From NCBI GenBank assembly GCA_036003885.1, contig DASYSA010000394.1, forward strand, positions 1-9,928: a stretch of 9,928 nt of DNA, in the 5' to 3' direction. The stretch comes from DASYSA01 sp036003885. GTDB taxonomy: Bacteria > Acidobacteriota > Blastocatellia > UBA7656. The notes beneath the pieces are model-generated. The model worked only from the letters and a program-made list of their open reading frames with translations, had not been told where the DNA came from and ran no database searches. The position numbers were made by a program, and so were the translations under genes. This document shows, in pieces, positions 1-6,565 of this stretch; the first letter of the stretch is position 1; each line of letters opens with the position of its first letter.

Positions 1-28
1 GGACCCCGATATTAAAGGGGCCCTTTTT
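1..28 (+). terminator. Possible rho-independent terminator of an upstream gene
   Basis: Bases 1-7 and 17-23 form a stem of seven pairs with one A/C mismatch (GG-CCCC against GGGG-CC) around a 9-base A/T-rich loop, followed directly by five T at 24-28. This is the layout of an intrinsic terminator for a rightward transcript ending left of the window. The stem may continue outside the window. No gene is visible to the left, so its owner is unknown. Confidence 0.4.
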
Positions 29-63
29 CGACTATCCGACAGAAAGCGAATTCTTACGAATAC

Positions 64-92
64 TTAAGACCCTCCCCCCAATAGCGTAAAAT
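64..92 (+). promoter_or_regulatory. Candidate sigma-70 promoter for the HEPN gene
   Basis: TTAAGA (64-69, 4/6 to the -35 consensus) and TAAAAT (87-92, 5/6 to the -10 consensus) are separated by 17 bases. Transcription would start near base 99, about 26 bases before the ATG at 125. That fits ATG 125 better than the in-frame GTG at 110. The hexamers were matched by eye, so chance similarity is possible. Confidence 0.35.
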
Positions 93-124
93 TCCGAGTA
101 CTCTCGGGGGTGCGGCCTGCGACC

Positions 125-1495
125 ATGAAGATCAAGTTTTCAGTACCAATCAGCTTGACGGTAACGGCATCCAAACCGGAACTGCTGGACTTCAGCACAG
201 ATTTTGTCGAAGACCAATTCACTGTAGCTCTACAGTTGGATGGAGCCCCAGCCTTAGAAGTCAAACATTCGCCGCCACCAGAGAGATACCTCCGACACAT
301 CGACAGGTTGGTCTTCACAGTCGCTGAAACGGGCCCATCATCCGGTTCGCTTCAGGAGATCGCATCGAGTACGGATAAGAGTACACTGGCTGCTCTGATC
401 GGCCGGATTGCCAACCGTGCGCTAAGGTCTATACGCAATTTCGGCCAAGTGCCGCACCTCCGAGAGCTCGACATAGAGGGAACCAAACCCGAGCTCTTAC
501 TTCGTAGCCGGACCGTTGAAACCTTGGCCGATAATGGGGATATATCTCCGCTCATCGCGCCATACTCTCGCTTGCGGGGTGCCCTGATGAAGGTCTTGGC
601 CGAAAACCCGCTGACGCCGCACCTCCGCATCAACAGTTGGGATTTGATGCAGGAAGCCATACAGGACTCCCTTCCTCCTGGGCCGGAGCATGAGTTTCGC
701 GTTAATGCGATTGAGCACCTCCACTCCGGGAACCTTCGGCTTGCACTGATCGAATCAGTTGTTGGCCTTGAAATCGTTCTTGCCGAATATATTCGAGAAT
801 ACCTGTTGAGAGTTAAGGGCTTGTCAAACAATCGGATTGAGGATGTACTGGGCCCAAAGCTGGACCTGCACACTCGCCTAAACCTATTGGCGCCTCTAAT
901 TTTCACCAGTGATGAGGCTGATAGTGTCAATCTCGACGTTGTCAAAAAGGCAGTCAGCTGGCGAAATAAAGCTATCCATGCAACCGGGCATCTGCCGCCG
1001 AGAATTCCAAGCGAAGAGATTAGGAAAGCAATTTTCGCGGTTGTCGCAGCAACTTCTATTTTGGCCACCCTGCGTAACCGACTCTCAATTTCCAGTGATT
1101 TACGAACTGTTGCAGATCAAGTCGCAGCGGCCATGGGAGTTCCAACACCAGAGATTTTCAGTGCAGACAACCACAGATTTATGGTGAGATTCGAATTCGC
1201 GCCGTTTCAGGAGTTTCCACCCATTCAAAGAATGCATGAAATTGTTCTTAATGTGTGCGAAAGACTTAGGGACCTTGATCCACGGCTAGTTCCGGAAGAA
1301 CACCTGGTGGTCGGATTCAGACAGTCGACAAATGTGATCGCTCAGTGGCGTGGAGGAAATCTAGAAATGAGAGGAACGCCCGACGCGCTGCACTCCGACA
1401 CGGAGCGCACCATCGCGTTGCACAAGGAACGCAGCGCCACTCTCATCGCCGCAGCCGTGACGGACCACACTGAAGCGAAGGCGGCGACCACATGA
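125..1495 (+). CDS. HEPN-domain protein with an HsdS-like C-terminal tail
   Basis: Seen: 456 codons from ATG 125; an in-frame GTG at 110 would add five residues, and neither start has a clear Shine-Dalgarno. A helical segment around residues 205-325 contains WRNKAIHATG, in which R280-N281 and H285 form the R-x4-H (RNxxxH) signature of HEPN proteins. Known: HEPN domains with this motif are often metal-independent RNases in toxin-antitoxin and antiviral systems. The first ~200 residues are not recognised and could be a sensor or binding module. Residues ~419-456 look like the tail of a type I HsdS subunit (DTERTIALHKERSATLIAAA), and base composition rises in GC there, so the gene appears chimeric. 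The stop overlaps the next start (ATGA), implying translational coupling. Inference: an RNase effector or nucleic-acid sensor. An inactive HEPN scaffold cannot be excluded. Confidence 0.72.
   Translation: MKIKFSVPISLTVTASKPELLDFSTDFVEDQFTVALQLDGAPALEVKHSPPPERYLRHIDRLVFTVAETGPSSGSLQEIASSTDKSTLAALIGRIANRALRSIRNFGQVPHLRELDIEGTKPELLLRSRTVETLADNGDISPLIAPYSRLRGALMKVLAENPLTPHLRINSWDLMQEAIQDSLPPGPEHEFRVNAIEHLHSGNLRLALIESVVGLEIVLAEYIREYLLRVKGLSNNRIEDVLGPKLDLHTRLNLLAPLIFTSDEADSVNLDVVKKAVSWRNKAIHATGHLPPRIPSEEIRKAIFAVVAATSILATLRNRLSISSDLRTVADQVAAAMGVPTPEIFSADNHRFMVRFEFAPFQEFPPIQRMHEIVLNVCERLRDLDPRLVPEEHLVVGFRQSTNVIAQWRGGNLEMRGTPDALHSDTERTIALHKERSATLIAAAVTDHTEAKAATT
1379..1495 (+). pseudogene. hsdS: Remnant tail of hsdS fused in frame to the HEPN gene
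   Basis: The last ~38 codons of the preceding reading frame encode a segment with ERTIALHKERSATLIAAAVT. This closely resembles the end of many type I specificity subunits, where a coiled helix reads like E-x-A-I-x-L-L-K-E-R-R-x-A-L-I-x-A-A-V-T-G. The DNA becomes clearly GC-rich from about 1375, like the following immA-like gene and unlike the A/T-richer 1080-1370. An hsdS tail is expected here because immA/DUF4411 pairs are commonly found inside type I operons and a broken hsdR follows at 3128. The HEPN homology of the upstream part and the HsdS-like tail therefore probably have separate origins. The similarity is from memory of the family. Confidence 0.55.
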
Positions 1496-2637
1496 ACCGC
1501 GTCACAATCAAAGCTGAGTTGCTGCGCTGGGCCTGCGAGCGGTCCGGGTCCGATTTCGACACGTTGGCCCACCGCTTCCCGAAGCTCCCGGATTGGGTTC
1601 GCGGTAAGGCGAGTCCGACCCTCAAGCAGTTGGAGAGCTTCGCCAAGGCGACGCATACACCCATCGGCTACCTGTTCCTCCCGGAGCCGGCGGTCGAGCG
1701 GGTACCGATCCCGGACTTCCGCACCGTTGGAAGCGAGCGCATCCGACGCCCGAGCCCTGACCTGCTCGATACCGTATACACCTGCCAGCAGCGCCAAGAG
1801 TGGTACCGAGACTTTGCGCGATCCACGGGTGAGCGGCCGCTCGCGTTTGTCGGTTCTGTTCGTGTTTCGGACGACGTGCTTCGGACGGCCTCGCTGATCC
1901 GCCAAGCGGTCGGGTTCGATGTCGAGGAGCGCCGCCGGTTGCCTACCTGGACTGAGGGGATTCGGCGCTTCATCCAGCAGGCAGATGCGCTAGGCGTGCT
2001 GGTGATGGTGAGCGGTGTCGTGGGCAGCAACAACCGGCGCAAGCTCGATCCGCAGGAGTTTCGTGGGTTCGCTCTGTCCGATGACCTCGCCCCGGTCGTG
2101 TTCATCAACGGTGCTGACACGAAAGCCGCGCAGATGTTCACGCTGGCGCACGAGCTTGCCCACATCTGGCTCGGACAGTCAGCGCTGTCCGATGCGCAGG
2201 CGTCCCTGGTGCCCGAAGATCAGGTGGAGCGCTGGTGCAATCAGGTAGCAGCCGAGCTGCTCGTGCCGCTGGAGCTACTTCGAGCCGACTACGACCGGCG
2301 CGCCGACGTGCGCACCGAGACAGATCGCCTGGCTCGCCGCTTCAAGGTGAGCACGCTAGTGATCCTGCGCCGGATCCACGACGCAGGCGGGCTCACGCGT
2401 GCGCAACTCTGGGAGGCGTACGAGGCCGAGCTGAAGAGGCTGCGCGCAATCCCGAAGGGGAGCGGAGGTGACTTCTATCTCACGCTGGGCGCCCGGGCGA
2501 GTAGGAGGTTCGCTCGTGCGCTCGTGGTCAGCACTCTGGAGGGCCGGTCATCTTTTACGGAAGCGTTCCGCCTCCTCGGATTTAAGAAGATGGCGACATT
2601 CCGCGATCTCGGGCACAGCCTCGGAGTAGCCTTCTGA
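1492..2637 (+). CDS. ImmA/IrrE-family metallo-endopeptidase with N-terminal HTH-like region
   Basis: 381 codons. Residues ~1-65 resemble the XRE-type helix-turn-helix region of the COG2856 proteins (LAHRFPKLPDWVRGK, TLKQLESFAKATHTPIGYLF). The peptidase core carries the HExxH zinc motif as H220-E221-L-A-H224 in MFTLAHELAHIWLG, and E255 in NQVAAELLVP is the likely third ligand, so the active site looks intact. Known: ImmA cleaves a phage-type repressor and IrrE acts on the repressor DdrO; family members next to a DUF4411 gene are treated as toxin-antitoxin-like or restriction-linked regulators. Start ATG 1492 overlaps the upstream stop (ATGA), and the stop overlaps the next ATG (TGATG), so three genes form a coupled unit. 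Inference: a protease regulating its DUF4411 partner or a nearby repressor. The substrate is not visible. Confidence 0.9.
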   Translation: MNRVTIKAELLRWACERSGSDFDTLAHRFPKLPDWVRGKASPTLKQLESFAKATHTPIGYLFLPEPAVERVPIPDFRTVGSERIRRPSPDLLDTVYTCQQRQEWYRDFARSTGERPLAFVGSVRVSDDVLRTASLIRQAVGFDVEERRRLPTWTEGIRRFIQQADALGVLVMVSGVVGSNNRRKLDPQEFRGFALSDDLAPVVFINGADTKAAQMFTLAHELAHIWLGQSALSDAQASLVPEDQVERWCNQVAAELLVPLELLRADYDRRADVRTETDRLARRFKVSTLVILRRIHDAGGLTRAQLWEAYEAELKRLRAIPKGSGGDFYLTLGARASRRFARALVVSTLEGRSSFTEAFRLLGFKKMATFRDLGHSLGVAF

Positions 2638-3131
2638 TGGCCTACCTCCTTGATGCCGACGTCTTCATCCGGGCAAAGAACCTGCACTATGGACTCGACT
2701 TCTGTCCGGCGTTCTGGGAATGGCTCGTGCACACCAACTCGCCCGGTACGGTGTTCAGCATCGAAAAGGTGAGTGACGAACTGCAGGCCGTGGGGGATGA
2801 ACTGTCCGTATGGGCTGACGCAAGGGGCCCCGGCTTCTTTCTCCGCCCGGACGCTGCCGTTTTCCCGTCGCTTGCTACCATCAGCGCCTGGGCTGGCGGC
2901 CATCACTACGAGCCTTCGGCGGTGAGTACGTTTCTTCAGGTGGCCGATTACTATCTGGTTGCTCAGGCTCATGCAGGGAAGCATACGGTCGTTACACACG
3001 AGATTCCCTCTGCCTCGACGCGCAAAATCAAGATCCCTGACGCGTGCATCGGGCTCGGCGTCAAGTGCATGACGCCGTTTGAGATGCTACGGCGCGAGCG
3101 AGCGCGGTTCGTGCTGGGGCCGAAAGCATGA
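2637..3131 (+). CDS. DUF4411 family protein (PIN-like nuclease fold)
   Basis: 164 codons, a normal length for DUF4411. It begins MAYLLDADVFIRAKN, where D6 and D8 sit as in the first acidic strand of PIN nucleases. Further conserved-looking acidic residues are E48, D104 in VADYYLVAQA, E122 in VVTHEIPS and D135 in KIPDAC, matching the spread of PIN metal ligands. Known: DUF4411 genes are regularly paired with ImmA/IrrE-family genes and are predicted PIN-like RNases or toxins. Its start shares one base with the upstream stop, so co-translation is likely. Its stop overlaps the ATG of the broken hsdR at 3128 (ATGA), which shows the pair once sat directly before an intact restriction subunit gene. 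Inference: toxin or effector controlled by the metallopeptidase. Catalysis is not demonstrated. Confidence 0.86.
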   Translation: MAYLLDADVFIRAKNLHYGLDFCPAFWEWLVHTNSPGTVFSIEKVSDELQAVGDELSVWADARGPGFFLRPDAAVFPSLATISAWAGGHHYEPSAVSTFLQVADYYLVAQAHAGKHTVVTHEIPSASTRKIKIPDACIGLGVKCMTPFEMLRRERARFVLGPKA

Positions 3132-3251
3132 GCCGAATCAACGAGGCCGCTTCGAGACTGTTATCGAAGCACATTTCCTCGAGCACGGCTGCGCGATCGT
3201 CACCCGCGAGACCTTCAACCGCGAGCGAGCGATGTTCCCGGATGGGAGCGG
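3128..3251 (+). pseudogene. hsdR: Truncated, frameshifted N-terminus of type I restriction subunit HsdR
   Basis: ATG 3128 overlaps the DUF4411 stop (ATGA) and gives MSRINEAA. At 3150/3151 the reading must shift by one base to continue as FETVIEAHFLEHG, then TFNRERAMFPD up to 3243. Together this is the typical start of a type I HsdR (MSRINEAAFETVIEAHLL... FDRERAIFP). The missing third base of an alanine codon is a simple 1-base deletion. After FPD the homology breaks. A second frame continues with WERL, which recalls the QPKEWERL stretch of HsdR after a short internal deletion. None of the nuclease or helicase domains (~900 further residues in the family) remain, so the gene is dead. It marks the right edge of a former type I restriction operon. 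Confidence 0.66.
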
Positions 3252-3386
3252 CTGTACGTGTTTTTCCGACACCTCGATAATGATCTGCCGCGTGAGCAGG
3301 GCTTTCAGGAGCTTGTAGCGAAAGCGCATCAGGACTACTCTCTTTTCATCGACGGGATTAAGGAAACCGTTCTGGGGAGGTGGTAA
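3252..3386 (+). pseudogene. Orphan reading-frame fragment, unrecognised
   Basis: After the hsdR remnant, one + frame stays open to TAA at 3384-3386 and reads plausibly protein-like: YVFFRHLDNDLPREQ, then AKAHQDYSLFIDGIKETVL. The frame is open from 3132 but has no ATG; a GTG lies at 3258. It could be the C-terminal remnant of another gene joined to hsdR by deletion, or chance. The fragment ends exactly in the promoter of the following toxin-antitoxin pair. No family was recognised. Confidence 0.28.
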
Positions 3387-3389
3387 AAT
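3381..3389 (+). promoter_or_regulatory. Extended -10 promoter of the antitoxin-doc pair
   Basis: TGG followed by TAAAAT (3384-3389) gives an extended -10 element (TGn-TAnnnT). No good -35 lies 16-18 bases upstream, as is common for extended -10 promoters. Transcription would start near 3396, a few bases before the GAGG ribosome site at 3399-3402 and the antitoxin ATG at 3408. This would let the pair be expressed independently of the broken operon upstream. Confidence 0.4.
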
Positions 3390-3407
3390 GGCATTCACGA
3401 GGATCCT

Positions 3408-3602
3408 ATGAAGATCACATTGGAGATCAGTGGCACTCGGGAGGAACAACTCTCCGAAGTGGCAAGAAGGTTAAATGTGCGGCCGGAAGAGCTTGCACTG
3501 GCAGCGGTCACTGACCTTTTGTCGCGAGCTGATTCTGACTTTAGCGAGGCGGCAAAGCGGGTTTTGGAAAAGAACCTGGAACTTTACCGCCGCCTTAGCT
3601 GA
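3408..3602 (+). CDS. Small DNA-binding antitoxin of a Doc-type toxin-antitoxin pair
   Basis: 64 codons. ATG 3408 is preceded by GAGG at 3399-3402 with 5-base spacing, a good ribosome site. The N-terminal half (MKITLEISGTREEQL, then a helix with ARRLNVRPEELALAAVTDLL) looks like a ribbon-helix-helix-style DNA-binding domain. The C-terminal part, FSEAAKRVLEKNLELYRRLS, is a predicted helix with aromatic and basic residues suited to capping the toxin. This is not a classical Phd sequence, but short antitoxins of this kind regularly precede Doc genes. Its stop is immediately followed by the GTG of the toxin, so the pair is expressed together. Inference: it neutralises the toxin by direct binding and represses the promoter at 3381-3389. 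Confidence 0.8.
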   Translation: MKITLEISGTREEQLSEVARRLNVRPEELALAAVTDLLSRADSDFSEAAKRVLEKNLELYRRLS

Positions 3603-3995
3603 GTGCGCTACTTAACATTTCCCGAGGTGCTTGAACTGCATCGCATAGTAATCCGGCAAACGAGCGGTTCGACAGGCGTCCGGGACCTTTGGGCGCTGCA
3701 GTCGGCCATAGCCCAGCCTCGAATGGCCTTCGCAGGACAGGATCTCTATGCGAGTCTGGAGGCGAAGTCGACTGCGCTTTGTTTCTCGCTGGTCTCGAAT
3801 CACCCTTTCCTGGACGGTAACAAGCGAGTCGGACATGCTGCGGTGGAGACCTCTCTGATACTTAACGGATTTGAACTCAACTCGAGTGTTGAAGAAGCAG
3901 AACGGATAATACTGGCGTTGGCCTCGGGCGAACTTGCCCGTGACCAACTGTTGAATTGGGTCACGACCCACATCAAACCATTGTCCAAAACCTGA
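3603..3995 (+). CDS. doc: Doc (death-on-curing) family toxin, Fic fold
   Basis: 130 codons, the usual Doc length. The Fic/Doc signature HPFLDGNKR lies at residues 67-75. The lysine in NKR (where AMPylating Fic proteins have GxGR) marks the Doc branch, whose studied member (phage P1 Doc) phosphorylates elongation factor EF-Tu and halts translation. Conserved early segments are YLTFPEVLELHRIVI and RDLWALQSAIAQP. The start is GTG 3603, directly abutting the antitoxin TGA with no gap, so translation probably depends on reinitiation and keeps toxin below antitoxin. The frame is intact, so the toxin is probably functional if expressed. It acts in the cytoplasm. Target by family analogy only. Confidence 0.9.
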   Translation: MRYLTFPEVLELHRIVIRQTSGSTGVRDLWALQSAIAQPRMAFAGQDLYASLEAKSTALCFSLVSNHPFLDGNKRVGHAAVETSLILNGFELNSSVEEAERIILALASGELARDQLLNWVTTHIKPLSKT

Positions 3996-4395
3996 CTTCG
4001 CTGCGCAGCGGACGGCAGGATTTTTGCGGTACACGGTCACGGATTGGTTTGCACGACGTTACCGTGAACCGAAGATCGCTCCGATTCGTTATCACGCACC
4101 TAGAGTGCTTCAATTTCTATCCGCGACCATAACGGAGGAAGCAACTGATGCGGCCCTCCCAAATCAGCGGCGGACGAGCCAAAAGCTATCTCGGGAATCA
4201 ACAAGCGCACTATTGACGCAAGAGTTGCAGTAATTAGAAGTCAATCTCCCCATGGAATCCAGTTGATTTCGCGCTTCTCGGGCATTTGCAGTTCGCGCTG
4301 GATCCGAATTACAAGCATGTTGACACCTAATCCCGAGAGATACCCTCTACTGGAGCGGGCATGACACGTTTCTTCCTGGATTCCATTGCGATATA
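3996..4395. other. Convergent intergenic region without a convincing gene
   Basis: About 400 bases between the doc stop and the helicase stop, into which both transcription directions run. Visible items: a perfect 12-base palindrome CGCTGCGCAGCG at 3999-4010, just after doc and followed by five T at 4021-4025; a weak inverted pair at 4034-4042/4062-4071; and an 11-base inverted repeat at 4252-4262/4376-4386. Two tiny - strand frames (19 codons from ATG 4386, 25 codons from ATG 4318) and one TTG-initiated + frame (4024-4233) exist but carry no recognisable sequence. It may be decayed DNA from a former insertion. Confidence 0.6.
4252..4386. repeat. 11-base perfect inverted repeat in the convergent gap
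   Basis: ATGGAATCCAG at 4252-4262 is exactly mirrored by CTGGATTCCAT at 4376-4386, with 113 bases between. The arms do not extend further and there is no obvious T-tract, so this is not a normal terminator. It could be a remnant of a small mobile or MITE-like element, or a long-range hairpin downstream of the helicase stop, which is 10 bases away. An 11-base match within 400 bases is uncommon by chance but not compelling. Confidence 0.35.
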
Positions 4396-6483
4396 TCACA
4401 TCTGCAGATCGTCAAGGAACTCCGATGCCGGATTGACGCTCGTTACCAATAAATGATCCCGCGCACGGGTGCACGCTACGTAAAGGAGGTGGCGTTCCGT
4501 GTTGTAGACTTCTTCCAGATCCGTGTCGTCGGCCACCGTCTCAATCCGCTCCTGCAAAGGGATGACTTCATCATCACAAGCCATTACTACAACGGTCCGG
4601 AACTCCAGACCTTTAACGAGATGCATAGTGCCGATCGAAACGTGGCCGCTGGACGTTTCAACCTTCTCGTCGAGCACCTTGAATGGGAGCCCGGCATCCT
4701 TGACGGCTGCACGAGCCCGATCCAGTTCCGACGCAGAACGGACGAAAACACCGATTTCGTGAGGTATCGCTCCTTCCTTGCGGCGTTCCGAGAGCCACGT
4801 GCCGACTGTCTTGATTTCCTCTGCCTGGCTGTCCAAGATCCGAATGGTCGGTGACGGCCCATTGAACAACGAAATCGTACCGCCCCGTTCCTCCCTATTG
4901 CCGTCGACATCGGACAATTCTGGTCCCAACAAACGGTCGGCCTGCATTCGGATCTGATGTGAGGTCCGGTAATTGATGTGCAGGGTGCGCGCCCGCCCGC
5001 GAATGTCCACGCCGAGCGCTTTCCAAGAGAAGGGTTGCTGGAAGATCCGCTGCCCCAAGTCGCCCGCAAAGAAAAGGCCGTTCGGCCGTTCCGCGCCGAG
5101 CGCAGCAAGGAACCGCAACTGAGCGACACTCACGTCCTGTGCTTCATCTATGACGGCAAATTCAAAAGGTGGATGCCTGCTCCCAGCGAGCTTAGAAGCC
5201 AGCCGGCTGAACATTCCCGCGTAGGTGACAGAGTCCCGAGTCTTCAGCCTGGACCGGACACGATCAAAAATCGACCAAAGCGCAACGCGCTGCGGTTCTG
5301 CTAAACGGGTTTTTCTGCCCAAACGTCTGACATCTCGATAGGCCTCCCAGGCTTCCAATTGCCACGCGTCAACAACCTGCTCCCATTCCGTCAGCAAGAA
5401 ATGCTGACTGAATTTTTGGCCATCGACTTCGTTGGCCGATTCTTTCAGATGCTGCCGAACCACATCGCGGGACGGGATTTGCGGGCGACCGAAGTGCAAT
5501 TCATAGAGTCGACGGCCAAGCGCATTGATAGCATGAACTTCCAGGCGTTCCCCCATTCGCGGCTCGTTGCCGATCAAACGCTTGAGTTTGGTTCTCAGTG
5601 CATTCGCCAAGGTGTCGGAAAACGTGGTGAGCAAAACCCTGGCATCAGGGTGCGCGCGGGCCAGAAATACGGCCCTATGAAGCGCAACGATCGTCTTCCC
5701 GGTGCCCGCCGAACCCGAAACGCGCGCGGGGCCGCTGTATTCCCGTTCCACTAATTGACGCTGCATTGGATGCAGGAAGACAGTCCATTTCTCCCAGGGA
5801 TAATCGAGGGCGCGTTCCAGTTCTTCGACGTTGTTCATCGTCCGGAACCTGCGCTGTGCATCCGGGTGGGCGAAGGGATCTGTCCCGGTTGCCACGGGCT
5901 GAGCGATTTGCGGCCTCCCACCAGTGGCCAGTTCCAATAATGCCTCGGCGGCCTCGCTCGGAAGATGATCCGCCAATGCCAGCACGCTGTTCTCATCGGC
6001 TTTGCGTACTTCGGTGAACCACTCGACCGGCACACCGTAGCTGAGCAGATCATCATCAGAGATATCGGCGAACAAGCGCGGTTTGGATGGAGCCGGCTGT
6101 TCAGCCTCGACGTATTTGGGGATGATGATTTCCTGTACCGTCTCCCGCACCTCAACCAACTGAGCAGCCCCGGTTTTCGGGTGTGTTTCAAGCTTGCGAC
6201 GCTCGGCCCATCGGTAGGCGTTGTCGTGGTGATCCACATAGCACAGCATCAGGCTTGATTCGGTCTTGTGTACGATCAGGCGGATGTTGCTGTTGACACG
6301 TACCGACCAGAAGTTCGCATCTTTCGCCTTTTCGAGCTTGTGCAACTTCATCCCAGGGTTGGCCGGATTGACTTGCAGGTCAAAAGCCGTGGTTTTTACG
6401 GCCTTCTGCGCGTCGTTGGTCAGGCGCCCGAGGCTGTCGGTGAAGGTGTCTGCGATTCGGAATTGCAATATTGTCTCATCCAC
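4396..6483 (-). CDS. UvrD/Rep-like SF1 helicase with N-terminal RelE/ParE-like domain
   Basis: 695 codons. Residues ~5-97 resemble a RelE/ParE-fold toxin domain (KLHKLEKAKDANFWSVRV, SNIRLIVHK, DHHDNAYRWAERR). The helicase follows with all SF1 motifs: Q-motif region HPMQRQLV (238-245), Walker A GSAGTGKT (257-264), Walker B DEAQD (446-450), motif III FAGDLGQRIFQQ, motif IV NYRTS (504-508), motif V GTMHLVKGLEF (618-628) and motif VI YVACTRARD (668-676). It is therefore probably an active ATP-driven 3'-5' DNA translocase. It starts at GTG 6483, the first usual start after an in-frame stop at 6544-6546; the GAGGAG at 6501-6506 is 17 bases away, farther than ideal. Inference: a DNA repair or defence helicase whose RelE-like part may bind RNA or ribosomes or serve as an interaction domain. 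RNase activity of that part is unproven. Confidence 0.92.
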   Translation of the reverse strand: MDETILQFRIADTFTDSLGRLTNDAQKAVKTTAFDLQVNPANPGMKLHKLEKAKDANFWSVRVNSNIRLIVHKTESSLMLCYVDHHDNAYRWAERRKLETHPKTGAAQLVEVRETVQEIIIPKYVEAEQPAPSKPRLFADISDDDLLSYGVPVEWFTEVRKADENSVLALADHLPSEAAEALLELATGGRPQIAQPVATGTDPFAHPDAQRRFRTMNNVEELERALDYPWEKWTVFLHPMQRQLVEREYSGPARVSGSAGTGKTIVALHRAVFLARAHPDARVLLTTFSDTLANALRTKLKRLIGNEPRMGERLEVHAINALGRRLYELHFGRPQIPSRDVVRQHLKESANEVDGQKFSQHFLLTEWEQVVDAWQLEAWEAYRDVRRLGRKTRLAEPQRVALWSIFDRVRSRLKTRDSVTYAGMFSRLASKLAGSRHPPFEFAVIDEAQDVSVAQLRFLAALGAERPNGLFFAGDLGQRIFQQPFSWKALGVDIRGRARTLHINYRTSHQIRMQADRLLGPELSDVDGNREERGGTISLFNGPSPTIRILDSQAEEIKTVGTWLSERRKEGAIPHEIGVFVRSASELDRARAAVKDAGLPFKVLDEKVETSSGHVSIGTMHLVKGLEFRTVVVMACDDEVIPLQERIETVADDTDLEEVYNTERHLLYVACTRARDHLLVTSVNPASEFLDDLQM

Positions 6484-6540
6484 TTGGGTGATAGCAATGA
6501 CTCCTCGCGACCAGAGCTCGATGCGGATCGAAAGGCCAAA

Positions 6541-6565
6541 ATTCTACCCGCAAGTCAGTTCTGAC
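6541..6565 (-). promoter_or_regulatory. Candidate -10 and palindromic operator upstream of the helicase gene
   Basis: On the - strand, TAGAAT (6541-6546, 5/6 to -10) lies about 58 bases before the GTG start. Directly upstream, GTCAG-AA-CTGAC (6554-6565) is a 12-base inverted repeat lying where a -35/-10 spacer would be. No good -35 was found. A repressor site overlapping the promoter is possible, but the evidence is only the symmetry and the position. Confidence 0.25.

Noticed and set aside
352..1068. 238-codon leftward open frame opposite the HEPN gene
   Set aside because: It lies wholly antisense to a better frame, is rich in Ser/Arg as shadow frames are, and has no recognisable domain.
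1668..2165. Leftward open frames opposite the ImmA-like gene
   Set aside because: High-GC shadow frames; the + strand carries a clear zinc peptidase with motifs.
3388..3411. Seven-codon frame overlapping the antitoxin ATG, as a leader peptide
   Set aside because: Its ATG lies within the likely -10 element, so it would not be transcribed from the pair's own promoter.
4034..4071. Imperfect inverted pair CGGTCACGG / CCGTGAACCG
   Set aside because: Mismatched arms with a 19-base loop and no T-tract; too weak for a terminator.
4024..4233. 69-codon TTG-started rightward frame after doc
   Set aside because: Rare start, no ribosome site, composition not protein-like and no family recognised.
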